From positions 241,433 through 305,432 of the forward strand of contig FPIT01000006.1 of NCBI GenBank assembly GCA_900119285.1: 64,000 nucleotides of DNA. Direction: 5' to 3'. Both the position numbers and the translations under genes were made by a program. The DNA is from Prevotellaceae bacterium HUN156 (lineage in GTDB: Bacteria > Bacteroidota > Bacteroidia > Bacteroidales > Bacteroidaceae). Positions 1 through 8,191 of this stretch are shown in pieces (position 1 is the first letter of the stretch; the number at the start of each line of letters is the position of its first letter). The notes under the pieces are model-generated. The model ran no database searches and was not told where the DNA came from. It saw only the letters and a list, made by a program, of their open reading frames with translations.

Positions 1-1
1 G

Positions 2-544
2 CGCATGTCTTCTGCTGTATTCCATAAGGTTTACGACTTCCTAAGTGGCTTCGACACCGACAAGGCTGTGGCAGAGTTTGGCATCTACAGCAAGAAGATA
101 GTAAAGGTGTATTGTAGCATCCCCGAATACTCACGCTCATTTGTGGAACTCATCCATACGCTGGGATTCAAGAAGACCACCGTTGACGTATCTCACGATC
201 ACCGTCTAGAGGGAGAGAGCTCTTATAACTTACACCGCCTATTGGTATTATCATACAACAGTATCATCTCTAACAGCAACCGTCCGCTTTACCTGTCGGT
301 AACGCTGGGCTTCCTCATGTCACTTCTGTCATTCCTGATGGCTGTATACAACATCTTTGCCAAGTTTGCAGGACTGAACGAGGTGGCAGGTTACACCTCT
401 ACCATTTTCTCCATATGGTTTGTAGGCGGTCTGTTGCTCTTTATGATGGGCATCCTCGGTCTTTACATTGGCAAGATATTCGACCAGGTGAAGGGACGCC
501 CGGTATTTATTGTTAGCGAAACATTGAACATCGAAGATAAATAA
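2..544 (+). CDS. Partial polyprenyl-phosphate glycosyltransferase (GT2), C-terminal part
   Basis: This is the 3' part of a family 2 glycosyltransferase of the DPM1/GtrB/ArnC type, which moves a sugar from a nucleotide donor to a lipid-phosphate carrier at the inner membrane. The reading frame is open to the window edge and the first visible residues (RMSSAVFHKVYDFLSGF) match the middle of such enzymes, so the catalytic N-terminus lies upstream. Two hydrophobic membrane segments follow (roughly PLYLSVTLGFLMSLLSFLMA and TIFSIWFVGGLLLFMMGILG), ending in the usual cytosolic tail IGKIFDQVKGRP. It is 4 bases upstream of the aminotransferase gene and probably shares an operon with it. Family assignment is good; the sugar is unknown. 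Confidence 0.8.
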   Translation, partial: RMSSAVFHKVYDFLSGFDTDKAVAEFGIYSKKIVKVYCSIPEYSRSFVELIHTLGFKKTTVDVSHDHRLEGESSYNLHRLLVLSYNSIISNSNRPLYLSVTLGFLMSLLSFLMAVYNIFAKFAGLNEVAGYTSTIFSIWFVGGLLLFMMGILGLYIGKIFDQVKGRPVFIVSETLNIEDK

Positions 545-548
545 TATT

Positions 549-1670
549 ATGATACCTTTCAACAAACCATATTGTTCTGGACGCGAGTTGAGCTACATAA
601 AAGAAGTATGCCACTCTACCACCATGTCCGGAAATGGTGACTTTACCAAGTTGTGTCACGGATTCTTTGAAAAGCGATACGGATTCAAGAAATGCCTGTT
701 GTGCACCTCAGGCACTGATGCGCTGGAGATGTGTGCTATGCTGTGCGACTTACAGCCTGGCGATGAAGTCATCGTTCCCTCCTATACCTTTGTATCCACT
801 GCCATCGCTTTCCTTCGTGAGAAAGCCTACGTGCGCTTTGCCGATAGTGGCAGTGCCAATCCCAATATGACAGCAGAACAGATAGAGCCACTCATCAACG
901 AGAAGACAAAGGTGATTGTGGTAGTCCACTATGCTGGCGTTGCCTGCGACATGGATGCCATCATGGCATTAGCAGAGAAGCATCACCTTTTGGTGGTAGA
1001 GGATGCCGCCCACGCTGTAGACTCCTACTACAAGGGACGCCCACTGGGAAGTATTGGTCACATGGCAGCCTTCTCTTTCCACGAAACCAAGAACATCAAC
1101 TGTGGCGAAGGCGGAATGTTTGTTGCCAACGACGAGCGCTTTATCCGTCGTGCAGAGATTATCTGGGAGAAAGGTACCAATCGTGCCGAGTTCTATCGCG
1201 GCATGGTAAACAAATACGGATGGTGCGACATGGGTTCCTCTTTCCTGCCTTCTGAATTTAACGCTGCCTACTTGTGGGCACAGCTCGAGCAACTCAGCGA
1301 CATACAAGGACAGCGCCGTCACATCTGGGAGCGCTACGACAAGGCGCTGCGTGGTCATCTTCCTGCAGGATTCCGCCTGCCCGACATTCCCGACTATGCC
1401 ACCAACAACTACCACATGTATTATCTGCTATGTCCTTCGCTCGTTGTTCGCACCAAGCTGATGGACTATCTGAAGAACAATGGTGTGCAGGCCACATTCC
1501 ACTATCTACCCCTTCACTCCAGCAAATACTATGAGGACAAGCACGACGGACGCGAGTTGCCCAACTGCGACTGCTATGCTGACACACTGATGCGCCTGCC
1601 CTTGTTCTATGAACTTAGCGACGAGGAGATAGACCATATCACCAAATTACTCTTAAACTTCAAGCTGTAA
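549..1670 (+). CDS. wecE: dTDP-4-amino-4,6-dideoxygalactose transaminase (WecE/RffA-like)
   Basis: PLP-dependent DegT/DnrJ/EryC1-family aminotransferase of 373 residues. The closest family I recognise is WecE/RffA, which aminates dTDP-4-keto-6-deoxyglucose to give dTDP-Fuc4N for surface glycans. The start MIPFNKPYCSGRELSYI, the PGDEVIVPSYTFVSTAIAF block, VHYAGVACDMDAIMALA, the VVEDAAHAV aspartate motif and SFHETKN are nearly identical in layout to WecE; Lys181 in HETKN is the expected PLP-binding lysine. The length is normal for the family. It lies between two membrane sugar-transfer genes, consistent with making the amino sugar that they handle. The exact product cannot be read from sequence alone. 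Confidence 0.85.
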   Translation: MIPFNKPYCSGRELSYIKEVCHSTTMSGNGDFTKLCHGFFEKRYGFKKCLLCTSGTDALEMCAMLCDLQPGDEVIVPSYTFVSTAIAFLREKAYVRFADSGSANPNMTAEQIEPLINEKTKVIVVVHYAGVACDMDAIMALAEKHHLLVVEDAAHAVDSYYKGRPLGSIGHMAAFSFHETKNINCGEGGMFVANDERFIRRAEIIWEKGTNRAEFYRGMVNKYGWCDMGSSFLPSEFNAAYLWAQLEQLSDIQGQRRHIWERYDKALRGHLPAGFRLPDIPDYATNNYHMYYLLCPSLVVRTKLMDYLKNNGVQATFHYLPLHSSKYYEDKHDGRELPNCDCYADTLMRLPLFYELSDEEIDHITKLLLNFKL

Positions 1671-1676
1671 CATATC

Positions 1677-3557
1677 ATGATGAAGAAGATAGCCAATGGC
1701 ATTAAGTGGTTCTTCAGCAACCCAACGTGCGTGTTCTGTCTGGGACTGCTCATTGTATTGTTAGCCACCTCACTGGAGGTCTTTCGTGGTAGAAACACCA
1801 ACTACTTTGATTACCAGGATGCTACTCGCATGTTCTGGGAAGGCATCAGTCCCTACAACCTCGAATATGTTCAGACCAACAGCATCTATTTTCTGTATAG
1901 TCCTGTCTTCAACGTCATCTTTGCCCCTATCTTCCTCTTGCCGTGGTGGTTGGGTCCCTATGTATGGAATGTAGGCAACTACTGTCTGTTCACGTTGGCC
2001 ATCAAGACACTACCCCAGCAATTTGACCGCTATAAGCACTGGATATTTCTGTTCCTGCTGTCGGTAGTATTGCAAAGTATCTTCTGTTATCAGCACAACA
2101 TCATCGTCTGCTACATTTATATCTTTGCCTTCTCCCTACTCGAACGAGGCAAAGGCTTTTGGGCGGTGCTGCTCATCATGATATCGGCAACTACCAAGGT
2201 GTATGGTGCCGCCGAGTTGGCCATCCTGCTCTGTTATCCTAAGGTATGGCGCAACCTCGGCTATGCCGTGCTTTGCGGTGCAGGCCTCATCCTATTACCA
2301 GCTATCAACACCTCGTTTGATAATGTCTTTGTACTCTATCAAGAGATGTTCGACATGATAGCCAGCCACCATAGCGACTCCGACTTCATCGGTATTCTCT
2401 TCGCTCGTGGCTTAAAGCCCTTCCTTTTGCCCAACTATCGATTGGTGCAGCTTACGGTCTTTGCCTTGCTCTGCATTGCCTTCTTCGCCCGCTACAAGCG
2501 TTGGAAGGATTTCCGTTTCCGTGTTCAGGCATTGGCTGTGCTCACAGGCTTTATGATACTCTTCAGCGATTGTCCCGAGACTCACACCTATATCATCACC
2601 CTACCTTTCTACGCGATGGCATTCTGGTTGCAGCCCCGACGCACATGGCTCGACTGGACGCTCTTCTGGCTCTTGCTTATCAACTTCGGCATACTGCCCA
2701 CAGACGTTCTTTGTCCAGCATGGCTGCATAACTATATCCACGAAACCTTCTGGATAGATGTATACACCTATTTCTTCTGCTGGCTGCGCATCATCTGGCA
2801 GGCAGTAGGTCCGCAGACGCTTCCGCCATCCGTCAAGAAAGCAGCTGTAGTCTTGTTACTATTCTTAATACCTGCAGGCATCAGTGCTCAGAAGACTTTA
2901 ATCTTCAAGGTGAAAGGCATCGAGTTTAAGATGAAGCCCGTAAAGGGAGGCACCTTTACGATGGGAGCCCTACCTAACGATAAAGAAGCCGATGCAGACG
3001 AGGTGAGACATCAGGTAACACTGAAGGACTATTATATCGGTGAGACTGAGGTAACACAAGAGCTTTGGGAAGCCATCATGCCCAAGAATCGTTCTAAGCA
3101 CAAAGGCCCGAAACTGCCAGTAGAATACATCAGCTACGATCAGTGCAAGGAGTTTATCCAGAAGCTGAACAAGTTGACAGGGCGCCACTTCCGCTTGCCC
3201 ACAGAGGCTGAATGGGAATATGCCGCCAGAGGAGGTCAGCAGTCGAAAGGCTACCTCTATGCAGGTAGCAATAAGCTCGACGAAGTAGCACAAACATTCC
3301 CCCACATACCTTCAGACATGGAGCAGCCAGTGGCACAATTAAAGCCCAACGAGCTTGGACTATACGATATGTCGGGCAATGTATGGGAGTGGTGCGAAGA
3401 CTGGTATCAAAAGACTCCCAACAGTAAACCTTCCAGCAATTTCCACGTTATTCGTGGTGGCAGCTATGGTTGCAGTCCGCGCTATTGTCGCGTCACTAAT
3501 CGCTATTTGTTCGACCAACGCCGCCGCAACCTCGTTGGTTTCCGCTTGGCATTATAG
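1677..3557 (+). CDS. GT87-like membrane glycosyltransferase fused to FGE/SUMF1-type domain
   Basis: A 626-residue protein made of two unrelated parts. Residues 1 to about 380 form a polytopic membrane protein of the DUF2029/GT87 mannosyltransferase type (FDYQDATRMFWEGISPYN near the N-terminus, then many hydrophobic helices). Residues about 412-626 form a formylglycine-generating-enzyme/sulfatase-modifying domain: GGTFTMG at 424-430, ETEVTQELWE, RLPTEAEWEYAARGG, LYDMSGNVWEWCEDWY and GGSYGCSPRYC near the end. Cys599 and Cys604 have the C-x4-C spacing of the copper-binding pair of true FGE. The joint, residues 386-405 (VKKAAVVLLLFLIPAGISAQ), looks like a former signal peptide that now would act as an internal membrane helix, placing the FGE part in the periplasm. 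The start has a 6-base gap from wecE. Confidence 0.8.
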   Translation: MMKKIANGIKWFFSNPTCVFCLGLLIVLLATSLEVFRGRNTNYFDYQDATRMFWEGISPYNLEYVQTNSIYFLYSPVFNVIFAPIFLLPWWLGPYVWNVGNYCLFTLAIKTLPQQFDRYKHWIFLFLLSVVLQSIFCYQHNIIVCYIYIFAFSLLERGKGFWAVLLIMISATTKVYGAAELAILLCYPKVWRNLGYAVLCGAGLILLPAINTSFDNVFVLYQEMFDMIASHHSDSDFIGILFARGLKPFLLPNYRLVQLTVFALLCIAFFARYKRWKDFRFRVQALAVLTGFMILFSDCPETHTYIITLPFYAMAFWLQPRRTWLDWTLFWLLLINFGILPTDVLCPAWLHNYIHETFWIDVYTYFFCWLRIIWQAVGPQTLPPSVKKAAVVLLLFLIPAGISAQKTLIFKVKGIEFKMKPVKGGTFTMGALPNDKEADADEVRHQVTLKDYYIGETEVTQELWEAIMPKNRSKHKGPKLPVEYISYDQCKEFIQKLNKLTGRHFRLPTEAEWEYAARGGQQSKGYLYAGSNKLDEVAQTFPHIPSDMEQPVAQLKPNELGLYDMSGNVWEWCEDWYQKTPNSKPSSNFHVIRGGSYGCSPRYCRVTNRYLFDQRRRNLVGFRLAL

Positions 3558-3565
3558 TTATACGC

Positions 3566-3697
3566 ATCGTTTTCACTAAGGAGAAAGAACATTTTCGCTT
3601 AGCGAAAACGATGTTTTCCAATAGGGAAACCATCGGTTTCCTGCGTAGAAACCATCGTTTTCTGCCGTAGAAAACACATTTCCCGATGATGTGTCGG
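3566..3697. repeat. 22-bp-period palindromic array (array A, six units)
   Basis: Six consecutive 22-base units begin at 3566, 3588, 3610, 3632, 3654 and 3676. Each contains an imperfect inverted repeat, for example TTTTCGC/GCGAAAA in unit 2, GTTTCC/..GAAAC in unit 4, GTTTTC/GAAAAC in unit 5 and ACACAT/ATGTGT around unit 6. The sequences between arms differ but the period is exact. It fills most of the gap between the glycosyltransferase-FGE gene and the sigma factor gene. Period and symmetry are read directly; function is unknown. Confidence 0.75.
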
Positions 3698-3750
3698 TAG
3701 CTGCAGAATGGTAGTGCCAACAAAAAAAATGAAAAAAAGTTCAGAAAAGT

Positions 3751-3780
3751 GCGGGATATTTTCATAAACCTGTCGTATAA
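3751..3780 (+). promoter_or_regulatory. Possible ECF-type autoregulated promoter
   Basis: GCGGGA at 3751-3756 and GTCGTATAA at 3772-3780, separated by 15 bases, lie 20 bases before the sigma factor start. CGTATAA-like -10 elements are common in front of ECF sigma genes, and the spot does not fit the housekeeping TAnnTTTG form. This is an inference from position and resemblance only. Confidence 0.3.
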
Positions 3781-3800
3781 CAAGTAGAACCAAGAACAAA

Positions 3801-4403
3801 ATGATTGCTCTAACCGAAGCCGAAATAGTGGAGGCAGTCCGTCAAGGACAGCGCGAGGGACAGACAGAACTGGTCGGTCGCTATGCGGGGCGCGTCTACG
3901 CCATGATAGCCAGACAGGTGAGCGACGCAATGGATGCCCAGGAGCTGACACAGGATGCTTTCATGCGTGCTTTCGACCATATCGACAGCTACGATGCGCA
4001 GAAGGCTTCACTCTCCACTTGGCTCTGTCGTATAGCATACAACCTGACGCTCGACTTCCTGAAGCGCCGACGACCGTTGATAGTATCTATCGAAGACCAT
4101 CAAAAGGAAGAGAAGGATATCAGCGACGATGAGTTAGAGAAGGAACTCTCTACGGGTAGCGAGGAGCGAATAGAACAGTTACAGGAGGTGATAGACCAGT
4201 TGCCTGACGACGAAAGGATGCTGCTGACGCTCTACTACTACGAAGACCGTCCACTGACGGAGATAGCTTACATCATAGGCGTTGAAGCCAAACCACTGGC
4301 TAACCGACTATACAGAACGAGAAAGAAGCTGCTGAAGCAGTTGACAAATGACAATGAACAATGGACAAACAATATAAAGACACGGATATACGCGAGGCGC
4401 TGA
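3801..4403 (+). CDS. ECF-family RNA polymerase sigma factor
   Basis: A 200-residue sigma-70 family factor of the extracytoplasmic-function type. Region 2 is visible as ELVGRYAGRVYAMIARQVSD, AQELTQDAFMRAFDHIDSYD and SLSTWLCRIAYNLTLDFLKRR; region 4 as LPDDERMLLTLYYYEDRPLT followed by EIAYIIGVEAKPLANRLYRTRKKL in a helix-turn-helix. An acidic linker joins them, as is usual. The last ~20 residues (from TNDNEQW) are encoded by a heptamer repeat array and the start of the next gene, and do not look like family sequence, so the original protein may have ended near residue 181. The gene overlaps the following putative anti-sigma gene by 43 bases, which suggests translational coupling and a sigma/anti-sigma pair. 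Confidence 0.9.
   Translation: MIALTEAEIVEAVRQGQREGQTELVGRYAGRVYAMIARQVSDAMDAQELTQDAFMRAFDHIDSYDAQKASLSTWLCRIAYNLTLDFLKRRRPLIVSIEDHQKEEKDISDDELEKELSTGSEERIEQLQEVIDQLPDDERMLLTLYYYEDRPLTEIAYIIGVEAKPLANRLYRTRKKLLKQLTNDNEQWTNNIKTRIYARR
4341..4368 (+). repeat. Heptamer array at sigma/anti-sigma junction
   Basis: Four heptamers TTGACAA, ATGACAA, TGAACAA and TGGACAA run from 4341 to 4368. They encode the tail of the sigma factor and supply the ATG at 4361 that starts the next gene. The unit resembles the RTTGAMM arrays elsewhere in the window. Confidence 0.6.
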
Positions 4404-5272
4404 GAAGGAAATACTCAGAAACGCCACAGCTGCCAGCCGACTTCATGGCAAAGATGGAGCAACGGCTGGACAGCGAGAGCAAGCCCGTAGCACGGACAAG
4501 ACGTCTGTGGCCTTGGCTGGCGGCTGCCGCAAGCGTACTCATCATAATAGGTATAGGCTTCCTGATGCAGCCTGACAATGGTGAGCCTCAAGCTCCTCTG
4601 CTGGCAAAGACAAGCGTAGAACCGAAACAGGAGCAGCCTGCTACTCACGAAGAGAATACTCAAGAGACAGAACAAGCAGAGAAGAAGCTGGAGAAGGCTA
4701 CTCACAGTTCTGCAACAACTCCAGTAAGTCGCAAGCAGACAAAGAGCAAGCTGACTACAACGCAGAAGGCTAAGATTGAGGAAGAAGACGAAGAAGCGGA
4801 AGACGGCGTCCTGCACTATGCTTCACAGAAAACCAGCACGGAAGCCATTCCCTATCAGGATCCAGCCCGCGTGGATAGCTTTATCAGTAAGTTAGCTATT
4901 GCCTACAAGGTGAAAGAGGGACAGCTGAAATGCTCTCAACCCATAGATAGCAATATAGTAAGTATGGTATATGTATTCCCTGACAAGGAAGAAATCAATG
5001 TATTTGGACGACTGCTGCAAGTGGCTTGTTGGTATAAGACTGAGACACCAGGTTATCGCCTGAACTTCTCTAATCAGCAGTTCTTCTTCGAACTGAAGGA
5101 CATGCACCAACAATTGAAATATCGCTGGATAGCCGAGCGCATCAATGGAAAGATACTGCTCTACGGCACCCATGCACCTTTGGACACCCCAATGATGTCC
5201 TCCTGTTTTCAAGAATATCGCGATGAGCTCATGCATATAAATAGTATTAACAAAAAACCGAAAAAGATATGA
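4361..5272 (+). CDS. Putative membrane anti-sigma factor
   Basis: A 303-residue protein with one predicted membrane segment (about residues 49-68, WPWLAAAASVLIIIGIGFLM). The ~48-residue cytosolic N-terminus (DIREALRRKYSETPQLPADF) resembles the short N-terminal part of Bacteroidota anti-sigma-like proteins. A low-complexity region rich in Glu, Lys, Thr and Gln follows (about 75-160), then a globular C-terminal part with no family I can name. Position directly after an ECF sigma gene, with overlapping frames, is the main argument that it restrains that sigma factor; the sequence itself shows no diagnostic zinc motif. The stop overlaps the next start as ATGA. Confidence 0.6.
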   Translation: MDKQYKDTDIREALRRKYSETPQLPADFMAKMEQRLDSESKPVARTRRLWPWLAAAASVLIIIGIGFLMQPDNGEPQAPLLAKTSVEPKQEQPATHEENTQETEQAEKKLEKATHSSATTPVSRKQTKSKLTTTQKAKIEEEDEEAEDGVLHYASQKTSTEAIPYQDPARVDSFISKLAIAYKVKEGQLKCSQPIDSNIVSMVYVFPDKEEINVFGRLLQVACWYKTETPGYRLNFSNQQFFFELKDMHQQLKYRWIAERINGKILLYGTHAPLDTPMMSSCFQEYRDELMHINSINKKPKKI

Positions 5273-6459
5273 AGCGTATCGTAATCCTTAGCCTTATGGC
5301 TATCGCCTGCCTCAGTATGCAGGCACAAGAAAAGAACGATGTTGTGCTTTTAGCAAAAATGAGTGGTTATTGGAGAGCGCCTTCTGCAATTACCAAAGAC
5401 AAGAAAAGTAAGAAGACGATTGCTCTCTGGCCTAGAACTGAAAAGGACGACTGGTTTGAACCTTCTGGCTTGGTATTAGACAAAGTACCAACGATTGACA
5501 ATTTTGACGAGTTGTTTCCTGAATTGAGAGAAACTATTGCAATTGAACCTTCTGATGATGATCCCTCATCAGAGGAGGTCTACTCACCTATGCCATGGAG
5601 ATTGACAGAAGAGAATGGCGAAACCGTATTGCATTGCTATATGGGAATGCCGGCAGACATTGTGGAGAACTTCTGGGTGACTGACGAAGAGGGAGGTATT
5701 CTTGACTTAGAGACGGGTATCAGTTATCGTGCCCGCCGAATAGAGCCAGATTGCTATTACAAGCGCTTTGCCTTTAAGGGCAAGAAAGGCTCTGTTGTTG
5801 ACTTCAAGATATTCTTCCCTAAGTTGCCTGAAACCACCAAGAGAATTGCCATCTATGGCGTACCAAACTGGCAATTAAGAGGTACGGAGGTAGTCATCAA
5901 CCGTTCACCAGAAGAAGCATCCCGATTCTATGGAGAAGCAAGGTACTACGACAACAAGCCCGAATTCCATCATCCAACTCTCGTAGCAGAGGCTAAGAAT
6001 TACGACAAGGACAACTTCTTTACTTGGTCGGAATATAAAGATGTGCATCTGATTAAGCCCGTTGAGGAGGGCACAATGGCAATGTGGCTGACTCCTGAAG
6101 CTACCTATGTCGCTATCGCTACAGAACTGAATTGGCACAGAGAATATTTTGGCAGAGGAGATGGCACCTTCCTAATCGATAATTCTGGTCACCAGTATAA
6201 ATGTAAGGATGTGATAGACTTTCCTAATGGACCATTATTCTGGGTACAAGGTGTATCTGGTGACTACTTCGCTATTGTCTTAGTATTCGACCCACTACCT
6301 CTTAATCTTGACAACATTACCTATATTTCTCCTGAAGGCGAACCATTTGCCGCATACAATGCAAGTTGGGAGGGCGACGTTAAGCCAGGCCTCAGCATCA
6401 AGGAGCTTCGCAACAACCAACACCTCTTTGAATATTTCCCACGCAAGATGGTAGAATAG
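5269..6459 (+). CDS. Secreted protein of unknown function, third gene of sigma operon
   Basis: A 396-residue protein with a clear signal peptide (MKRIVILSLMAIACLSMQAQ, cleavage expected after AQA or AQ). I do not recognise the mature sequence. It is aromatic- and acid-rich, with short beta-like stretches and no membrane helices, so it is probably periplasmic or surface-exposed. It starts four bases inside the previous stop (ATGA), so it is coupled to the sigma and anti-sigma genes and is likely co-regulated or a regulatory partner or target of the system. A hairpin terminator follows. Confidence 0.65.
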   Translation: MKRIVILSLMAIACLSMQAQEKNDVVLLAKMSGYWRAPSAITKDKKSKKTIALWPRTEKDDWFEPSGLVLDKVPTIDNFDELFPELRETIAIEPSDDDPSSEEVYSPMPWRLTEENGETVLHCYMGMPADIVENFWVTDEEGGILDLETGISYRARRIEPDCYYKRFAFKGKKGSVVDFKIFFPKLPETTKRIAIYGVPNWQLRGTEVVINRSPEEASRFYGEARYYDNKPEFHHPTLVAEAKNYDKDNFFTWSEYKDVHLIKPVEEGTMAMWLTPEATYVAIATELNWHREYFGRGDGTFLIDNSGHQYKCKDVIDFPNGPLFWVQGVSGDYFAIVLVFDPLPLNLDNITYISPEGEPFAAYNASWEGDVKPGLSIKELRNNQHLFEYFPRKMVE

Positions 6460-6473
6460 ATAATCTTTCTACA

Positions 6474-6514
6474 AAAAGAATCCTGCAAAGCCAAACGCTC
6501 TGCAGGATTCTTTT
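6474..6514. terminator. Bidirectional intrinsic terminator
   Basis: AAAAGAATCCTGCA (6474-6487) pairs perfectly with TGCAGGATTCTTTT (6501-6514) around a 13-base loop. The A-run on one side and the T-run on the other let it end transcripts from both the sigma operon (+) and the glycan operon (-), which converge here. Confidence 0.8.
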
Positions 6515-6528
6515 GTATGATTATGTCA

Positions 6529-7365
6529 TTACTGATTCTGACGCATATAGTCTGGGAAGGTCAACGACCAGCGAGACGAACGCCACTTGCGCTGCAAAGT
6601 CTCATAGTCTGCCAGCTTCTTATAAGGCAAGCGCTTCTGAAGCCATGGGCGCAAAACCTTCTCGGTAACAAAGTTGCCATAAAGTTCGAACTCAGAGAAA
6701 CCTGCATGGCAATGGCGGTCGTAACTCTCTAAGATGGTTTCTATCCAAGGACGACCAGACTGCTGGCTGAGTGCCTCATGCAAAGCCTTGAGCTGTTCTT
6801 TATCGAACAGCATCTTATGGTCTACATAAGACAAGGGCGCTAGCTGCAAGTCAGGCAACAGGCGATGGATATTTGTATAGTATGGCTGGTGTTCCTCATA
6901 GCTCATATAGAACACGGTCTTGCGGTCTTCGGTCAGGAAGACATGAGGGTGCACCAACACATGATCGGCATCAATACACAGATAGTGTTGGCAGGTGCCT
7001 ATCGCTCCACTAAGTTTTATCAGCTGTTGGAAGAGCCAACCACTGCGATTGATAGTACTATCACCAACATTCACCTGCAGATTGAGGTCTTTAGGACCAA
7101 AGCCAAAGACTGAGGTCTCGTCGACAAATTGCAACTGATACTTATCGCAGAACTCGATAATCTCAGGTTGATTGGGCGCGACGATATATATCTTCTTAAT
7201 AGGATGTGCCACACAGCGACGAACGCCCTCCAGACAAAGCGGAAGGATGCGGAGGTCTTTAGCGATAATCGGAATAACGACATCGATGGCATCAGAAGCA
7301 GCATGCAGCTTGGGAAACCAACGCCAAGAAAAGAGGCGGTATCTTATTTTACGAAGTTGTGACAT
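6529..7365 (-). CDS. DUF6492-type putative glycosyltransferase
   Basis: A 278-residue soluble protein that I place in the DUF6492 glycosyltransferase-like family. Near the N-terminus DAIDVVIPIIAKDLRILPLC starts a GT-A-like nucleotide-binding fold, KIYIVAPNQPEI continues it, and HYLCIDADHVLVHP carries the DxD-like motif (DAD) expected to hold the metal and sugar nucleotide. WIETILESYDRHCHAGFSEF followed by ELYGNF is the C-terminal block typical of the family. It is the last gene of a (-) operon with GT11, LTA-synthase-like and lipid A acyltransferase genes, three bases after the GT11 stop, so a role in LPS or surface glycan assembly is likely. Donor and acceptor are unknown. Confidence 0.7.
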   Translation of the reverse strand: MSQLRKIRYRLFSWRWFPKLHAASDAIDVVIPIIAKDLRILPLCLEGVRRCVAHPIKKIYIVAPNQPEIIEFCDKYQLQFVDETSVFGFGPKDLNLQVNVGDSTINRSGWLFQQLIKLSGAIGTCQHYLCIDADHVLVHPHVFLTEDRKTVFYMSYEEHQPYYTNIHRLLPDLQLAPLSYVDHKMLFDKEQLKALHEALSQQSGRPWIETILESYDRHCHAGFSEFELYGNFVTEKVLRPWLQKRLPYKKLADYETLQRKWRSSRWSLTFPDYMRQNQ

Positions 7366-7368
7366 ATA

Positions 7369-8187
7369 CTATATAATTCGCTTAAACCAATAATCAAACA
7401 ACTTGAAATCATCCAGAGAGAGGGCATCACTCTTGACACAGTCCATACGACAGAGGGGAACATCTCTATACATCGCTGCCACCAGGGAATAGGTGCTTGG
7501 CGGACCGATGATATAATCGCACTCTGACAACATATACAGGTCTTCAACGGCATTGCCATTCAACAGGTGAATACGAATACGCTGATCGTTAAACATCTTA
7601 CGGAACGTACCTGTAGACACATCTGAATCGTTGGTAGACAGACAAATATCTATCGTCTGGTCAGGAAACAGGTTGGCAAACTGACGGATATAGTCTCCAA
7701 ACGTCTTGTCATCGTAGCAATAGGCTCCGCCTTGCCAAGAAGCATAGTCACCACGACGAATATGAACACCCAAACGAATACCATCCCAAGACTTCATCTT
7801 TTCCTTAACAGGCATTGTGTACTCCTCATCTATCGTGAACAGTTCGCAGATCTCCTGACGATATTTCAGGAAGAGATCATAGAAACGAGCATGCCATCCG
7901 CTGACAACGAAATGGCGACGGCGCAGCATCTGCTGCTCTAAAGCCTGCACATCGCATGTATCCTCTTTGAAACTGATAGTAGGCAATAAGTGCAGCACTG
8001 CCATATATTTGGCAAAGAGATACCAACCGAAATTGGTCAGCGAGGTATGACAGATATGGAAATACCGATACTTATAACTGAAACGCATGGAGATAACTTT
8101 CTGTCCATGTTCCCTACCCCATGCATAAACATGGGCATACTGCAACAGGTTGTTGCACATCTGACTTTTATCGCGGGCAAATATCAT
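7369..8187 (-). CDS. GT11-like alpha-1,2-fucosyltransferase family protein
   Basis: A 272-residue protein of the GT11 fucosyltransferase family, which adds fucose from GDP-fucose in alpha-1,2 linkage to surface glycans. The diagnostic HxRRGD motif is present in LGVHIRRGDY, followed by the downstream block YDDKTFGDYIRQFANLFPDQ and the C-terminal CDYIIGPPSTYSLVAAMY, which matches the usual IGPSSFS-like donor-site loop. The N-terminus (MIFARDKSQMCNNLLQYAHV) replaces the family's GGLGNQMFQYA with a degenerate version, so the specificity may differ. It begins four bases after the LTA-synthase-like gene stop, in the same operon. Confidence 0.75.
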   Translation of the reverse strand: MIFARDKSQMCNNLLQYAHVYAWGREHGQKVISMRFSYKYRYFHICHTSLTNFGWYLFAKYMAVLHLLPTISFKEDTCDVQALEQQMLRRRHFVVSGWHARFYDLFLKYRQEICELFTIDEEYTMPVKEKMKSWDGIRLGVHIRRGDYASWQGGAYCYDDKTFGDYIRQFANLFPDQTIDICLSTNDSDVSTGTFRKMFNDQRIRIHLLNGNAVEDLYMLSECDYIIGPPSTYSLVAAMYRDVPLCRMDCVKSDALSLDDFKLFDYWFKRII

Positions 8188-8191
8188 CTTT

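Noticed and set aside
969..1415. Minus-strand frame opposite wecE
   Set aside because: Shadow of the conserved aminotransferase gene, without family features.
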